64,000 nt of DNA, taken from assembly GCA_023897205.1 (NCBI GenBank), contig JAHWDD010000005.1:1302001-1366000 (forward strand). Direction: 5' to 3'. Made by a program: the position numbers and the translations under genes. The notes beneath the pieces were generated by a model, which was given only the letters and a program-made list of their open reading frames with translations, had not been told where the DNA came from and made no database searches. This document shows, in pieces, positions 1 through 11,027 of the stretch. Position 1 is the stretch's first letter. Every line of letters starts with the position of its first letter. The DNA is from Exophiala sp. HKRS030 (Eukaryota > Ascomycota > Eurotiomycetes > Chaetothyriales > Herpotrichiellaceae).

Positions 1-604
1 AAAGGAGATCCCCAAGGACAGCGGGGGGCTGGTCCAGTGAGTGAGTCAGTTGAGTGACGTGGTTCTTTCTTGTGTGTCAGTACGGAGTTTCCCCACGAGG
101 GAGAGAGAGAGAGAGACAAGATTTCGAAATTTGGGCGGCCAGGAAGTTTTTGCTCTTTTTCTTTTTCTTTGTTTCTTTCGAGAACAAGACCGCGCGCGCA
201 GGCTGTTCGAACAACGCGGGACCTCACAGAAGGGGTCAAGATTTTTTGCGGTTTTGCAGCTCTGCTTTTTCCAAACCACCTTAGGTATGTAAATTATGGG
301 GCACCACAAATGGAATGGAACAGTACTTCGAAAATGAGAAAAAAGGAAATGGAACTCTGTACAAAACACGTGATGATGTTTTTAATCCGTCCTTGATGCT
401 CGATACTGCAACCAATTGAACGCCCAAACAACAGAACAGCCGAATCCATAAACTTGGGCTCGAGCTTCAAGCAAGCTAGGTAGGTAGCTACGCGTCGATA
501 CCTGGGTACTCCCCTACCCTTTCCTTTCTCAAAAAACTGACAGACACGATCATAATTCACACTGTCCGTACACACAGATCCATAGCTACCCAAAGCCAAA
601 GCAC
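1..604. other. Gene-free left edge
   Basis: No supportable gene. It holds a short GA tract at about 100-116. Overlapping short ORFs on both strands lack recognisable motifs. It is the 3' flank of the borealin-like gene. Confidence 0.5.
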
Positions 605-1925
605 TCAAGTCCTCTTCCTCAACACCCTCCGTCCAGTGGCAGGTTCGGCGGCAGCGGTGGCAGCTGCAGCTTTTCTGGTTGCTGTCGTGGTGCCGCCACG
701 TTTTAGAGCAGTCTTCGCGGCACTGGCTGCCTTGGCAACGCCTCGTTTCGCCGGGGCGGGGGGGCTTTTGGGTGGTGCTGCTGAAGCCGCGGTCCTGGTT
801 GCCTTGGCCGTCGTGGTGCTCTTCGTCGTAGCTGCTCGAGTGCCACGCTTTGGTTTGACAATCGTCGTTCCACTCGACGCCGTGGAGATGTCGGTGCTGG
901 TGCTGTGGTTGCTGGCCTGGCTCACCGTCCTTTGTTGTGGACTGCTCGGTGCAGATGGGGCTGGACGAGGTGGTGGGAGCATGGCACCTCTAGCAGAGGT
1001 TGCCGTGGTCGTCGTGGCCTTGTCCTTTGACGCCGTCCGGTTGAGACGAGCGGTCGCGCCTCGCTTCGCGTGCTCGTACATGCCGTGCACGCTGGCCGAG
1101 ACGGCCGTGGCGGCGGTCTTGAGCGGTGAGGCCGGTTTGAGGGGTGACGTTGGCCGGGCGATCATGCTACCTTTGACCGGAGAGGTGTTGACCGGATACT
1201 CCTTGATCGGGGAGCGTGGGAGGGTGCGAGAGTTGTGGGATCTAGGGGAGAGGACGGACGTTGCTTTTGTGTTTGTGGGTTTGGTGGTAGTCGCCGCCGT
1301 CTTGGTGCGTTTCGTGTTCTTTTGGACGGGGAGCGTGTCCTGATTGTACATCCCACCGTTCTCGTTCTCCTTGTCCGAAGCAATCCGGATAGACGAACTC
1401 TTGCGCTTCTTGCCTCGTGCTGCAGCTGCCGGCTGGGGACGCATCGGAGAGGTGGGTTTGTGTTTTTGCTGTTGATGTGGAAGAGGTGGGAGGGGTCGAT
1501 CCTTGTTCAAGGCCGTCGTGGTGGATTGTTTGACGGGAGAGTGTGGTGGCTTCTGGACGTTGTCGTCGTACTCCGCCATGAGCTCTCCCATTGTCATCTT
1601 CCGGAGAGCCAGAGGAATTCGATTGACGCGTCGTTCGATGCGAGATCGAAGGTCGGCACATTGTAGAGCATAGCCAGCTCGAAGTTGACGAGCTCGTTCG
1701 GTGACTAGGGAAGTTTTGGTTAGAGGGTGTTCATCTGTACGTCTCAGACGGGCATGTCATCGATCGTCGTGACATACTTTCTAATTGTAGGTTGTCTATC
1801 AGCGCTTGCTTTTGAGACAGCGTGATTCTCATCTTCTTGTGAGAAGGGCTGCCAGTAGGTGTCACGGCGCCAGCAGGTTGCTCGATCTCCTCGGATTTCC
1901 TCTTGCGCGCGTTAGTGGGTGCCAT
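605..1925 (-). CDS. nbl1: Borealin/Nbl1-type chromosomal passenger complex subunit
   Basis: Two exons: 1778-1925 and 605-1704, with intron 1705-1777 (GTATGT donor, CTAG acceptor), giving 415 aa. Splicing joins a basic N-terminus (TLSQKQALIDNLQLE) to a helix-forming arginine-rich block ending RRVNRIPLALRKMTMGEL. This is the fungal Nbl1/borealin N-terminal signature, the helix that bundles with INCENP and survivin in the chromosomal passenger complex of Aurora B. Everything after about residue 80 is low-complexity Ser/Thr/Pro/Ala/Lys with many SP and TP sites, a likely disordered, CDK-phosphorylated, DNA- or microtubule-binding tail ending in RRVLRKRT. The start at 1925 is the methionine directly before the basic segment; a longer upstream ORF in the same frame is probably leader. 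Acts at centromeres and the spindle midzone in the known family. The tail is too divergent to use for orthology. Confidence 0.82.
1705..1777 (-). other. Spliceosomal intron in borealin-like gene
   Basis: GTATGT...CTAG intron of 73 nt. Removing it restores the conserved reading LQLE-ITERARQLRAGYALQ across the junction. Confidence 0.8.
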
Positions 1926-2447
1926 TCTCGTGTGCCGCGTTGTCTGAGCTTGTTCTGTAGGATGTATACGTGACTGTGTAGTCGTTGAGGGGCAGTGAAC
2001 GATCCAAGGCAAAAGGTGGAAATCGAGTAAAAGTAGAAGCTGGAATAAACCAAAGTTGGAGGTTCCCAACTTGCAGGTCACAGTTGGTCCCAGTACGAAG
2101 TCCAGACGAGGCACGTAAACAAATAATGGAGGCGCCTTACCTAAGTCTGACTATTTGGGATTAGCGTCTTGGCATCATCGTCGCCCAACAGGGAATACCT
2201 CGTCCTTCTACTCGTACTGTACCTCTTCCCTACAGTCTTCCCAGGGCTATGTTGCCTCAATATTGATGTAAGCAAAGGTAGATCGGTGTTAAGCATCCAA
2301 ATACTACCATATTGTTTGTCACAATCAATACTATTGAAATCACGTCGCCCGCACATCCCGACGCGATGATTCAGATACAAAATGGACTTGACACATAGTA
2401 TCCTATTCGATATGTGATATTATAAGATATCTCGTACTTCTTGTCCT
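1926..2447. other. Intergenic, 5' of borealin-like gene
   Basis: No gene seen. It lies between the borealin-like start and the stop of the downstream-facing hydrolase gene. It should hold the borealin promoter and the hydrolase 3' UTR. Confidence 0.45.
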
Positions 2448-3512
2448 TTACATCTTGCTCTTCACCTCCGGACCAGGCCATGAATCTCTCACCCGCTTCA
2501 CGATCCACTCGGCTATCCCGGCATTTGTGTCTTCGGGACATTCCAATGCACCCCAGTGTCCAGCCTTGAGCACGAGCTCCGACAAATCTTCTACTTTCTC
2601 ACGCATCTCGGCCGCGAATTTTGGATTGTACACGGTCTGACACACGGCGTCGTACTCGGTGTGCAGGAATAAGACAGGCATCCTCAACTTTCCGCCGTCG
2701 AGGCTCTTTTCACGGGAGTACTTTTCGTTGGCTGCGTGGTTGAGGTACCAAGCTGTGGCACCGTGCCATCCATTCTTCTCAGCACCCGCCACCAACTCAT
2801 CCAGAATCTCCTGATCCAACACGGTCCGATCGAGAGGCACATCCGGCACAGGAGCGTCGACCCCTCCAAACCAACCCCCTTGCTCGGCGACGAGTGAGAG
2901 TCTGCTAGGGGCACGACCCACGTCCGGGTGACCTTTTGCGTAGATGAGTTTGATGGTTCTGGGGAGGTCGGTTTCAAACTGGCGGTCGACCACCGTCGGG
3001 TCCCGCTCGTAAAACACTTGGTAACTGAACTGTCCGTAAGCATACTCGTCCTCCGGGTAGACTTGACGGTCTATGAGCGTGAGGAGAGTCGGTAGGCCCA
3101 TCTCCAGGGTGCGGTAGGGCACCGAGAGCGCCACGATCCCCCTGCACACTTCCGGGTGGTGGGAGGCGATGGCCCACAGAGGACCGCAGCCCCAATCGTG
3201 GCCTATCCAGATGGCGTCCCGACGACCGAGAGCGTCGTGTAGAAGTTCAATGAACTGCGGCACCAGCTTTTCGAGCGCAAACTCGGAAGGGTCCTTGGAC
3301 GTCCACGTCCCGCCGTAGCCCGGCATATCTGGAGCGACGACCGAAAAGCCCAGACCGCCGAAAGCGACGAGTTGGTGTTTCCAAGTCGACGCGATTCCCG
3401 GCCAACCGTGCAAAAAGAACATCACTGGCCCGTCCGAGGGCCCGGCCGTGAGGTAGGACCATTGTCTCCCCGTCGTCGGCGACTTGTACGTGTTGGTTTT
3501 GAGCGTGGCCAT
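2448..3512 (-). CDS. Alpha/beta hydrolase, soluble epoxide hydrolase-like
   Basis: Single exon, 354 aa. The alpha/beta-hydrolase fold is complete: oxyanion-hole motif HGWPG at 35-39, nucleophile Asp106 in GHDWG, charge-relay acid Asp288 in TEYD and base His319 in KAGHW. An Asp (not Ser) nucleophile with HGWPG, plus lid tyrosines near 164-168 and in AWYLN (about 256), fits microsomal/soluble-type epoxide hydrolases or haloalkane-dehalogenase relatives better than esterases. The expected reaction is hydrolysis of an epoxide to a vicinal diol via an alkyl-enzyme ester; the substrate is unknown. No signal peptide or membrane segment, so cytosolic. The start at 3512 (MATLKT) is chosen because the 37 codons upstream in frame look like leader and known homologues begin close to the first beta strand. 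Confidence 0.85.
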   Translation of the reverse strand: MATLKTNTYKSPTTGRQWSYLTAGPSDGPVMFFLHGWPGIASTWKHQLVAFGGLGFSVVAPDMPGYGGTWTSKDPSEFALEKLVPQFIELLHDALGRRDAIWIGHDWGCGPLWAIASHHPEVCRGIVALSVPYRTLEMGLPTLLTLIDRQVYPEDEYAYGQFSYQVFYERDPTVVDRQFETDLPRTIKLIYAKGHPDVGRAPSRLSLVAEQGGWFGGVDAPVPDVPLDRTVLDQEILDELVAGAEKNGWHGATAWYLNHAANEKYSREKSLDGGKLRMPVLFLHTEYDAVCQTVYNPKFAAEMREKVEDLSELVLKAGHWGALECPEDTNAGIAEWIVKRVRDSWPGPEVKSKM

Positions 3513-4038
3513 GATCGCTGGCTGGGCAAAGTCAACGACACTACTCCACAAGTAAATGAGGTGGTTTACTCTGCAGGTAATTCTCGTACTTGACTTTTTA
3601 CTTTTGACTCTTGACGACCTCAATATCCTTTATGAGTACAGAAGTGATGTCTCTTTTAGCTGTACATGTACGGAGTAAACACAGAAAATACTTCTTATAC
3701 GAACAAGTGCCTTCTTATATCCTCGCATGTGGTGGTAGATATTGGACCTCGGCTTTTTATACTACAGCCTTTTTATGTTACTCCGTTCTCCGTACACGTC
3801 TGGGACAATGATGACATACCTAGGTGCTTCGTATGCATGCACTATTCTACGTACGGAGGACCTACCGAGATAGGTAAGTAATCCTCAGGTTTAGTTAGGC
3901 AGCTGACCTCAAGCGTAGCTTTTCTTGCGTGCGTTAACCGGAAAATAGTTTACGAGTACGCGATGGATTAGTGGTTCTCCGATGTACATTGCTATGCTTG
4001 AGGATTTATAAGTGACTTCGTATACAGTATTCACAACG
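3513..4038. other. Intergenic between hydrolase and ZIP gene
   Basis: No gene seen. Promoter side of the hydrolase gene and 3' side of the ZIP transporter gene. Confidence 0.45.
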
Positions 4039-5415
4039 CTATGCAAAGGCTCCAACAACGGCCATCAAAAGGGAGCCCAACCCAACAGCGAGACAAGCCT
4101 CTATCCTTCGCCGTCCTTTCAAGCTCTCATAACTCTTCTCGCTAAGAAAATCCTCTGCAATGAGCTGTACAAGTCCAGCGAACAACAACAGGCCACTACT
4201 AATGGCATTGGTGATTCCAACCATGAGAAGGCCGACTTTGGAAGCTGGATCATATAACTCTCGCATCCATATTCCGATAGCTTGCCCGATGGGTGTTGTC
4301 GTTCCGTAGGCGAGCGCCATGAGCCATGGCTTGGGGCTACTCGCGTCGAATAGTTTCGGTATCAAAGCCGCAATGCGGGCTCCCAATGCGAAACCTTCAA
4401 ATGTCTGGTGAAAGGAGATGGCGATCAGTAAAACAACAAACTGTGTCCCCGTGGCTACCGACACGGCCATGCCGATAAAGATACTGTGAAATAAAATGCC
4501 CGCCTCAAGGAGGAGGCACTGAAGAAAGAGTCTTCGGGGATTCTCGTCCGAAGGGGTCGCGTGTCGACGCAATGCATTGTCATCATATTCCGATTCCTTC
4601 CTCTTGTGCGGATGGTTTAAAGTAGCAGACTCGTCAGCGATCGGATCCAGCGCATCCAGGTCATCGTCGGAACCCGAGTCGCTAGACATTGAATTCCGCG
4701 GCTTTGGTGTCCCGTCATTGTACGGCGTCAGAGGCGTGTCTAGTTGATTGAGCGATATGTGGCCGTTTCCATGAGACGATTCACCTCCTCTGCTGTGCAC
4801 ATGCCTTGGCTCGTCCGGTATTCCCTCCCATTCGTTGCTGTGACTGTGTCCTGCTCCTTTACTGGCGAAGAACATTTCTATCGACACCACCACAAACACT
4901 GCGAGCATTGCAATGAAACCAGGCATCGGGCGAAAGTGTTTGCTCCAGAAATCGGGGAGGCAGGGATCGGTCAAGGACGAAAAGGCGGTCGGCAGCAGGT
5001 GAATGAACGCGGTCGCGATCAGGACACCGGTGCCAAAGTGTCTGGACAGAAAGAGGAATCGGTGAGGAATAGGTAATTCAGGAAAGCGCCGTGCCACGAC
5101 TGGAAAGGAACATGCTAGACCGTCGTCAGTGGTAACTATCAAGGAGGACAACCGGCCGGCTTACCCAGCGTGCTCAGTATAAGAATGAGAAACAGGGCGA
5201 ACACATGGCTGCCGAGATGATAGGTCTCGTTGTTCTGCGACGATCCACATGCTGGTTTGGTGTCTGTGTCCTGTCGCCTTGCGAGTTCAGCGTGTAGGAG
5301 CTCGATCGGAAACCGAGAAATATCGAGATCTGCGGATTATAGTTAGATGTGTCCAGTCGAGATATGTTTGGGCAAGATTCGTACCCCTAGCGAAGACGCT
5401 GGATTTTGAATACAT
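4039..5415 (-). CDS. ZIP-family zinc/iron transporter (Zrt-like)
   Basis: Three exons: 5385-5415, 5165-5329 and 4039-5114 (introns of 55 and 50 nt, both GT-AG with CTAAC or CTGAC branch sites), giving 423 aa. The first exon codes only ten residues (MYSKSSVFAR) and is easily missed. Splicing gives the Zrt signature PACGSSQNNETYHLGSH followed by TM1 and ACSFPVVARRFPELPIPHRF. The central cytoplasmic loop is His-rich (HSHS, HVHS) and Ser/Asp-rich. The second half has the metal-binding TM4 HSIFIG and TM5 HQTFEG motifs and the final four membrane segments, ending at VVGAFA. In the family it moves Zn(II), sometimes Fe(II), into the cytosol across the plasma membrane. Such genes are usually induced by zinc limitation through a Zap1/ZafA regulator, but no clear binding site was seen in the 680-bp upstream region. 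Confidence 0.92.
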
Positions 5416-6095
5416 CTCATACACTCGGCCTCTGTAGCTTTGACCAGGCGGGCAGTCTATCCATAGACGCGGCGTCCCGACATCAATGGTTGATCGAAGA
5501 GGGAATAAGACAATGTGTGAAGAGTTGACACACAGTATTCGCGGCAACGGAGTATTTTGTCCTTTGTTGTAGATCCTTCTCACCTCCGGCTTTACCGGGC
5601 GAATTTGCGTCCGATCTCGGTTGGCGCTTCAGCCTTACAAAAGCGAGTACTAGTTAGTTCTATTCCGTACATATATTCTACCGTGAACTATGTACGAGAA
5701 TTTCCCATTCGTTTGGACAAGGGCTCATAAAGGAACAAGAGAGATATTTAGAAGACTAACGATTGTCAGGAATACCTTGCATATCGTCTCAGAATCTGGG
5801 AGCACGAGTAGAAAAAAGACCGGCAGAGTAGAATCTAATCTTATCTTGGCGCGACATCTACGATTTTTTTGAGATTTATTCACTGAAAGATTCCACATGA
5901 CGAGTGCTCACGACATATATTTCGATAAGTCGAAGGGGACCTTCATCTTGAGCCATTGACAGCCTCTCTAGCTGGAATGTGGATTCTCTGATATCGCTCC
6001 AAAGATCGTGGCAAACAAAGTCTCAGAAGCCATAAGTATTACATCAACGCACCAACCAATACCTGCACACATACACAGCATAGCCAGGCGTCGAG
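5416..6095. other. Divergent promoter region, ZIP and MYND-SET genes
   Basis: 680 bp between divergently transcribed starts, with no gene supported. It must hold both promoters. No strong TATA element or Zap1-type palindrome was recognised. Confidence 0.45.
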
Positions 6096-7751
6096 ATGGC
6101 GGAGCTGGACTCACTGATTGATTCCATGATCAGCCAGCGCAAGGCTGGAGAGGTCAACTACATCGACGACAAGTATGCCGACACCATCAAGGTCGAGTCA
6201 ATCCCTTCAAAGGGCCAAGGAGTATTTGCGCAAAGATCTCTGTCGGTTAAAGACGCACTTTGTTCACTGAATGTCCCGACTACGATGGCGATCGATGCAG
6301 AATACCTCTCGACGACATGCTATCACTGCCTCATTGTCACATCAACTCAACTGCCCCTCGCACAGGCCGGGACGGCATCAGCGTCACTCAAGGACTGTGG
6401 AGGTTGTCGCAAAGCTCGGTTTTGCAGCAGGGAATGCCAGGTGGAAGCGTGGCACGCCTATCACAAATTCGAGTGTAAAATCTTCAAGAAAGTGGCAGAC
6501 GACTTGCCACCTCCCATCCTCAGAGCGGTTCTGCGGGTTGTTCTGCTTAAAGACCGGAATAAAATACCGGAGGACGAGTGGACCCGCATAAGTTCATTGA
6601 CCTCTCATGAACACATTCTCGCCGGACGAGGTAGGTCCAACATTACCGACATGGCCGAAGGCATCAAACATCTCGCCGAATCCAGCATGACCGTCGAGAT
6701 GATACAGAGACTCATCTTCATCATGAGGTCGAACACCATCGAACTCCCTACCCCCATCCACGGCCCCATGGGCGTCATGCTGGAACCTCTCGTGGCCAAA
6801 TTCAATCACAGCTGCGAACCGAACTTGGCCATCCACAGACCCCAATATACGATGAAGAGCAGGTGGATGAAGTCCGAGCAGCTCTCCGAGGACGAAAGAC
6901 AGACCTTCTTCCAACTCATACCACTGAGGGATATCCAGCAGGGCGAGGAGCTTTGTATTAGCTACGTCGTCCCCACGGTCTCGGTGAGTGCCCGGAGGAA
7001 GAAGCTCATGGACGATTACCTCTTCGAGTGCAACTGTCCTAGATGCAAATCGGACATGGAAGCTTCCGCGGAACTGTCCAAAGAACACCCCAACCTACCA
7101 GGTCAATTTGAACAGTGGGTCAAAGACGTGGGCCGACACTTGGGACGAGTGAGCAAGGATCCCTCTTCCCTACAAAAGGCTGGGGGCGTCATGGCCAAGT
7201 CGGATCGGTTCTACGACTACCCCACGATCTACACGACTGGCGACTATCCCGAGATCGCAATGACGATCATCTTTGAAGCTCTGAAGAGTCAGGAATTTGA
7301 CGAAGCTCTCGTCAACATCCTCCGCATATACTTTTTGATCAACCCGGCGAGACTGGTTGGCCGCCACAACCCGACAAATCTCTACACGATTTTCCTCATG
7401 CTGGACATCTTCGATGCGGTTTTGGGGATCAAGGTACCAACCGGCGCCAACGATGACAAGGTGAACAAGTGGCAGCAAAGTCTCTCGGAGCGAGGGTTGA
7501 CCGAGAGCGGATTGATTTATTGGCGCGAGAAAGTCTGTGCGGATCTACGACGGAGACTTGAATCAAGCGCGGCAAAGGATCTGCTGGTCCTGGTTGACGA
7601 ACGGGATATGCAGGCCAAACAAGTCTCTCAGACTCAGGGCCACGGTGATGAGAAGAAAGAAGGACCCGAGAGTGCCGAAGAGGAAATGAGAGCATTACTG
7701 AGAATAAAAGAGCAGAAATGGTCCCAGGTGATGCGACAGAATGGATGCTAG
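6096..7751 (+). CDS. MYND zinc-finger SET-domain methyltransferase (SMYD/Set5-like)
   Basis: Single exon, 551 aa. A split SET domain flanks a MYND finger. The SET N-part is at about 31-60 (GQGVFAQRSL). MYND is at 75-127, with Cys75, Cys78, Cys101, Cys104, Cys110, Cys114, a His and Cys127. The SET C-part has the NHSC motif at 237-240 and ISY at 288-290, and the post-SET cysteines are in CNCPRCKSD (312-317). The C-terminal 230 residues look helical, as in the TPR-like arm of SMYD proteins, and end in a charged Glu/Lys stretch. It is expected to transfer methyl groups from S-adenosylmethionine to lysine of histones or other proteins. All key motifs are intact. The single ATG in good context (GAGATGG) sets the start. 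Confidence 0.9.
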   Translation: MAELDSLIDSMISQRKAGEVNYIDDKYADTIKVESIPSKGQGVFAQRSLSVKDALCSLNVPTTMAIDAEYLSTTCYHCLIVTSTQLPLAQAGTASASLKDCGGCRKARFCSRECQVEAWHAYHKFECKIFKKVADDLPPPILRAVLRVVLLKDRNKIPEDEWTRISSLTSHEHILAGRGRSNITDMAEGIKHLAESSMTVEMIQRLIFIMRSNTIELPTPIHGPMGVMLEPLVAKFNHSCEPNLAIHRPQYTMKSRWMKSEQLSEDERQTFFQLIPLRDIQQGEELCISYVVPTVSVSARRKKLMDDYLFECNCPRCKSDMEASAELSKEHPNLPGQFEQWVKDVGRHLGRVSKDPSSLQKAGGVMAKSDRFYDYPTIYTTGDYPEIAMTIIFEALKSQEFDEALVNILRIYFLINPARLVGRHNPTNLYTIFLMLDIFDAVLGIKVPTGANDDKVNKWQQSLSERGLTESGLIYWREKVCADLRRRLESSAAKDLLVLVDERDMQAKQVSQTQGHGDEKKEGPESAEEEMRALLRIKEQKWSQVMRQNGC

Positions 7752-8109
7752 GGAGTGACTTTTCTTCCCTCACTTCGAAAAGAGTTGAGATGTGTACATG
7801 AAATGGATCAAATTTCCTCGCTTCCAGCCTTTCATCTTGCCCTTCTTCCGAGCCGTCCACTTGTATTGCTTGGATCGGTTCCTCTTTTGCAAGTTAGACT
7901 CCTGTATGCCACACATCTTGGGAGAGTTGCTTTAGATCTCCGAAGGTCAAAATTCTTTCCCGCGTAGTCCTTGTAAACACAAACACTCGTACTCCGCACA
8001 AAAGTGCCGTTTTCCTCGGCTTGAAAAAAACAGAAAAAAATTAAATATCAAGTCCCAGTTACAACTATCAAAGTAAACAACCAAAAAAACAAAAACGAAA
8101 TCTTTCGTA
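7752..8109. other. Intergenic, MYND-SET 3' flank to tRNA
   Basis: No gene seen. A-rich runs sit around 8025-8045 and 8085-8100, on the 3' side of the minus-strand tRNA. As oligo-T on the tRNA strand they are plausible RNA polymerase III terminators. Confidence 0.5.
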
Positions 8110-8205
8110 TGCCTCCAGCCAGAATTGAACTAGCGACCTTCGCATACCTTGTGCTTCTTTCTTTCGAGTACAAGTGCGACGCGATAACCACTACACTATA
8201 GAGGC
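8110..8205 (-). tRNA. tRNA-Thr (anticodon UGU) with intron
   Basis: Reading the minus strand, GCCTCTA at 8205 pairs over 7 bp with TGGAGGC ending at 8111, and 8110 gives discriminator A. The D-arm region carries AGTGGTTA, the anticodon stem is TCGCA/TGCGA, and the T arm is GCTAG-TTCAATT-CTGGC. The anticodon TGT is at 8172-8170 with A37 at 8169. A 23-nt intron (8168-8146) sits at the canonical site after position 37, leaving a 73-nt mature tRNA. The intron carries ACAAG, which can pair with CTTGT of the anticodon loop, as expected for pre-tRNA splicing. It decodes ACA threonine codons. Confidence 0.88.
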
Positions 8206-9211
8206 GAAATTTAAATGCAAAATTTCGGGGTATCAATTCATATTTTAGAAAAAAATCGCTGACATAATCACTAAATGATATCTGATCTTGGCACCTAAAC
8301 GAGGCTGAAATCTGGATAACTCTCCTTAAACCGAGTCGACTCAACTTCGTCTTCAAACCAGAAAATAAAATTAATTTTCATTACAGTTGCAACAAAGTAC
8401 GAGTATCTAGCAAATATATTACCTGATCTTTTGCAAGCACGAAATCGAGTAGTTCAACTATCCCTGGTTGTCTACCTATCAGTCGCCCTAAACACATGGT
8501 CTCCATGGACGACGCATGTGGAAAAACCGGGGACATGGTGCTGAAGTATCTATTTTCTGTTCAATGCTTCTCTCTCCCTCCCTTGTTTTGCCAGGATACC
8601 TGCAAATGGTATTATGTGGACAAGTAGAACCCAAAGTACGAGTCTCGGGTTTCTAGAATCTCATCTCTTCAGTATATTTATACAATTCTCGACACGCCCA
8701 ACCATCCACTTATTACTCTGCGCATCGCCTTGCAGCGCTTGTCTATCCAGCCGACCGCCTAGTCATCCATTGTATATATCGCTTGTAAATGCTCCGAGGT
8801 TGGTTGCACACAAACGAGGACAAAGCCATGGATATCATGGCGCGAGACGATTGGCCGACAGTGAGCATGAATAGCACGCCCTGGTAGATCGGCAGCTCAC
8901 GCACTTGCCACTGAAAAAGGCAGCCGCCAGCCACTCGGAAACCGAGACGCACCCGGGGAAACACGAGGCTTCTTGTTACAATGCCGGAGAGCCAATGTTG
9001 GAACATCCCTTGCAGACAAATTCCGCTCGACGTTGCCGACAATGTAACCCCGGATCTGCTGGTAGGTCTGGCTGTTGAGAAAAACTGTCGATCACCGTAG
9101 TTTTGGAGCAGACGAACGAACCGACCTCAGCACTCATGGCTGGAATTTTCATGGGAGTCCTCCATAAACTTCGAATTGCGAAGGAAAGCTCGCCATGTCC
9201 TCGTGACTGAA
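8206..9211. other. Gene-poor stretch with one small Cys-containing ORF
   Basis: No firm gene. A 58-codon minus-strand ORF at 8976-9152 encodes HCRQRRAEFVCKGC, which resembles half of a zinc-binding module. It could be a small gene, a lost 3' exon of the neighbouring 9.2-10.1 kb model, or chance. Nothing else was recognised. Confidence 0.3.
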
Positions 9212-10135
9212 CTACTGGAATGACGATGAGGGATTTGGAGGTTTGGAAAAACTCATTTCCACACAGGAGTAGTCATCGCAAAGAAACAAACCATGCGCCA
9301 GACTTACATCGGTACACTCTGTACCCTGATCACGTTCCCCCTGAGCACGGCAAGGAGCCCTGAGGTGCACAGTAGTGATGCTCCAAAAGATTGATCGAGT
9401 AAAAGTAAAGAAGACCAGGTCGGTACTCATGATTGTCGCAACTGCCACATTCTTCTCGGTCTCTCTCAACCACGCTCTGTAAGGTATAGGTCGATCGAAT
9501 GTGCGTGAGATGAGTGAAAGTGAAGTTGAAATTTGAAACTTCACAGGCGAACAAACACTCGAGTCCCCAAATTATGAAATCTTTCTCATCCCCTTCATCA
9601 AGGTCCAGCCGCTCCTTAAAGACTTCAACCTGTTGATCCCTACTCATACTGCGGGGTTTCGTAGGCATCATCAGTCCAGGAGATGGTGACGGATAAAGGG
9701 AACTGGTGTAGAAATCACTACCAGAAGGTGGTCTGAAGGCATCCGAAGAAGACGTTGACCAAGTAGGCCCAGTTAAAGCCTGGCCCTGAGTAGGAGTCCC
9801 TGGAGGAAGCTGATACTGGTAACCAGGCGGCATCAAGCGGTAAACACCAGTCCTCTGTGGCGACTTACCAGTAGGGGATAAGCGTGGCTTGATGGGGGCG
9901 GCGGTAAAGACGTGTCGACAGAGGAAGCTGCTTGACCCGAGGGGTAGGGGAACACGAGACTCGAAGACCTATGAGAAGGCCCTGGCTGAGAGCCAGAAAC
10001 AGCCTGGCCCCCACCAACCCTAGAAGGGCCGACAAGGGGGCTGCTTTGCATCGGAGACGAACTTCGCCCACGCCCAACAGGTGAACGCGGCGAGGAAGAG
10101 TCGCTCGGGATGTAAATTGGTGCATTCGGGTTCAT
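9212..10135 (-). CDS. Hypothetical protein, tentative three-exon model
   Basis: Best model: exons 9869-10135, 9545-9815 and 9212-9474 (introns of 53 and 70 nt, donors GTAAGT and GTGAAG), giving 266 aa. The N-terminal 130 residues are Pro/Ser/Gly-rich and disordered (MNPNAPIYIPSDSSSPRSP). The middle turns acidic (RLDLDEGDEKDFIIWGLECLF) and is followed by a hydrophobic stretch (VAVATIMSTDLVFFTFTRSIF) that may be helical or membrane-associated. The second acceptor (CAGAG) is chosen to keep the frame; plain CAG would create a stop. The C-terminal 50 residues may be read-through into an unrecognised intron, since GTAAGT occurs at about 9310. No family is recognised. Coding-like composition and good donors are the only support. 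Confidence 0.4.
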
Positions 10136-11027
10136 CGCTTTGAAGATGAAACGGTCAGATCTCTATCGAGCACGGGAATAAAAATCCTGTGCCAGTCACG
10201 TACCCCGAGAGGATGTGCCGGTGAACCGTCAAGAATGATTGAGAAGATTACGCTCGCTCTTGAGAAAAAAGGATGTGACTGTACGTCAATCCCTGTGTTT
10301 TTGCTCACCACTCTTGTCCGGCAACGCCCCCTTGTCGATCGACTCAGATTTCCAATCCACGATCGAAGGGATATAGAATATCGAATATCGGATCATTATT
10401 TCGTCCTTCTTCTGCCGTTCATTTGAGCGTTTTTCACATTCATTTGCCCTTTGAAGACAACAAGACGTTTCGTGCCAAAAAAATAGACCAGATGTAAATG
10501 TAGTCTATCGGTAAGGACAGAACAACTACCAGAAACCTTCTGAAAATTCGGTACGCCCAGCAGCAACACTGGCAAAATGCCAGGGCCCAAGGTGTCAACA
10601 ACATCGAACAGTTCAGTTGACTTCTCTCATATAGGCTGTTGATTGAGGTGAGATTAGCCATATATATATATACATATTTGCCGAAGAACGGTAATTACGG
10701 ATCAGGGTGGCTCTCGACTCCTGCCTCCTTGCGAAATATGTTATGTTCCGTGCCTCTTATTTGTTAAATAAGCCTTGGTCGTATTCGAGGACAACCTGCG
10801 ACGCCGATATGCCTGGTCGAGGTGTGAGTCCCATTACTGCAGAATGTGACTGGGTGGTTAATAGGTCGCTATCACCCAGTGGTTTGTTTCCCGAGTGGAC
10901 GGGAATTACCAGACGCGCCTTGTGGACTCCGTCGTAGTGTCGGCATCGACGTTGCCATCCTCATAGGCAAAGAGTTCTCTTGCCAAAACGACATCATGAT
11001 TCAATGTCACGACGCGTAGGTATTCTC
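10136..11027. other. Gene-free stretch at start of degenerate island
   Basis: No gene supported; all ORFs are under 80 codons with no motifs. A TATATA-rich microsatellite lies at about 10660-10678. Confidence 0.45.

Noticed and set aside
636..1343. 235-codon + strand ORF
   Set aside because: It is the antisense shadow of the low-complexity Ala/Thr/Lys tail of the borealin-like gene, whose N-terminus has a real family signature.
5416..6095. Zap1-type zinc-response element upstream of the ZIP gene
   Set aside because: Only a weak ACCTT half-match near 5939; no palindrome.
8048..8356. 102-codon minus-strand ORF
   Set aside because: It runs straight through the tRNA-Thr gene.
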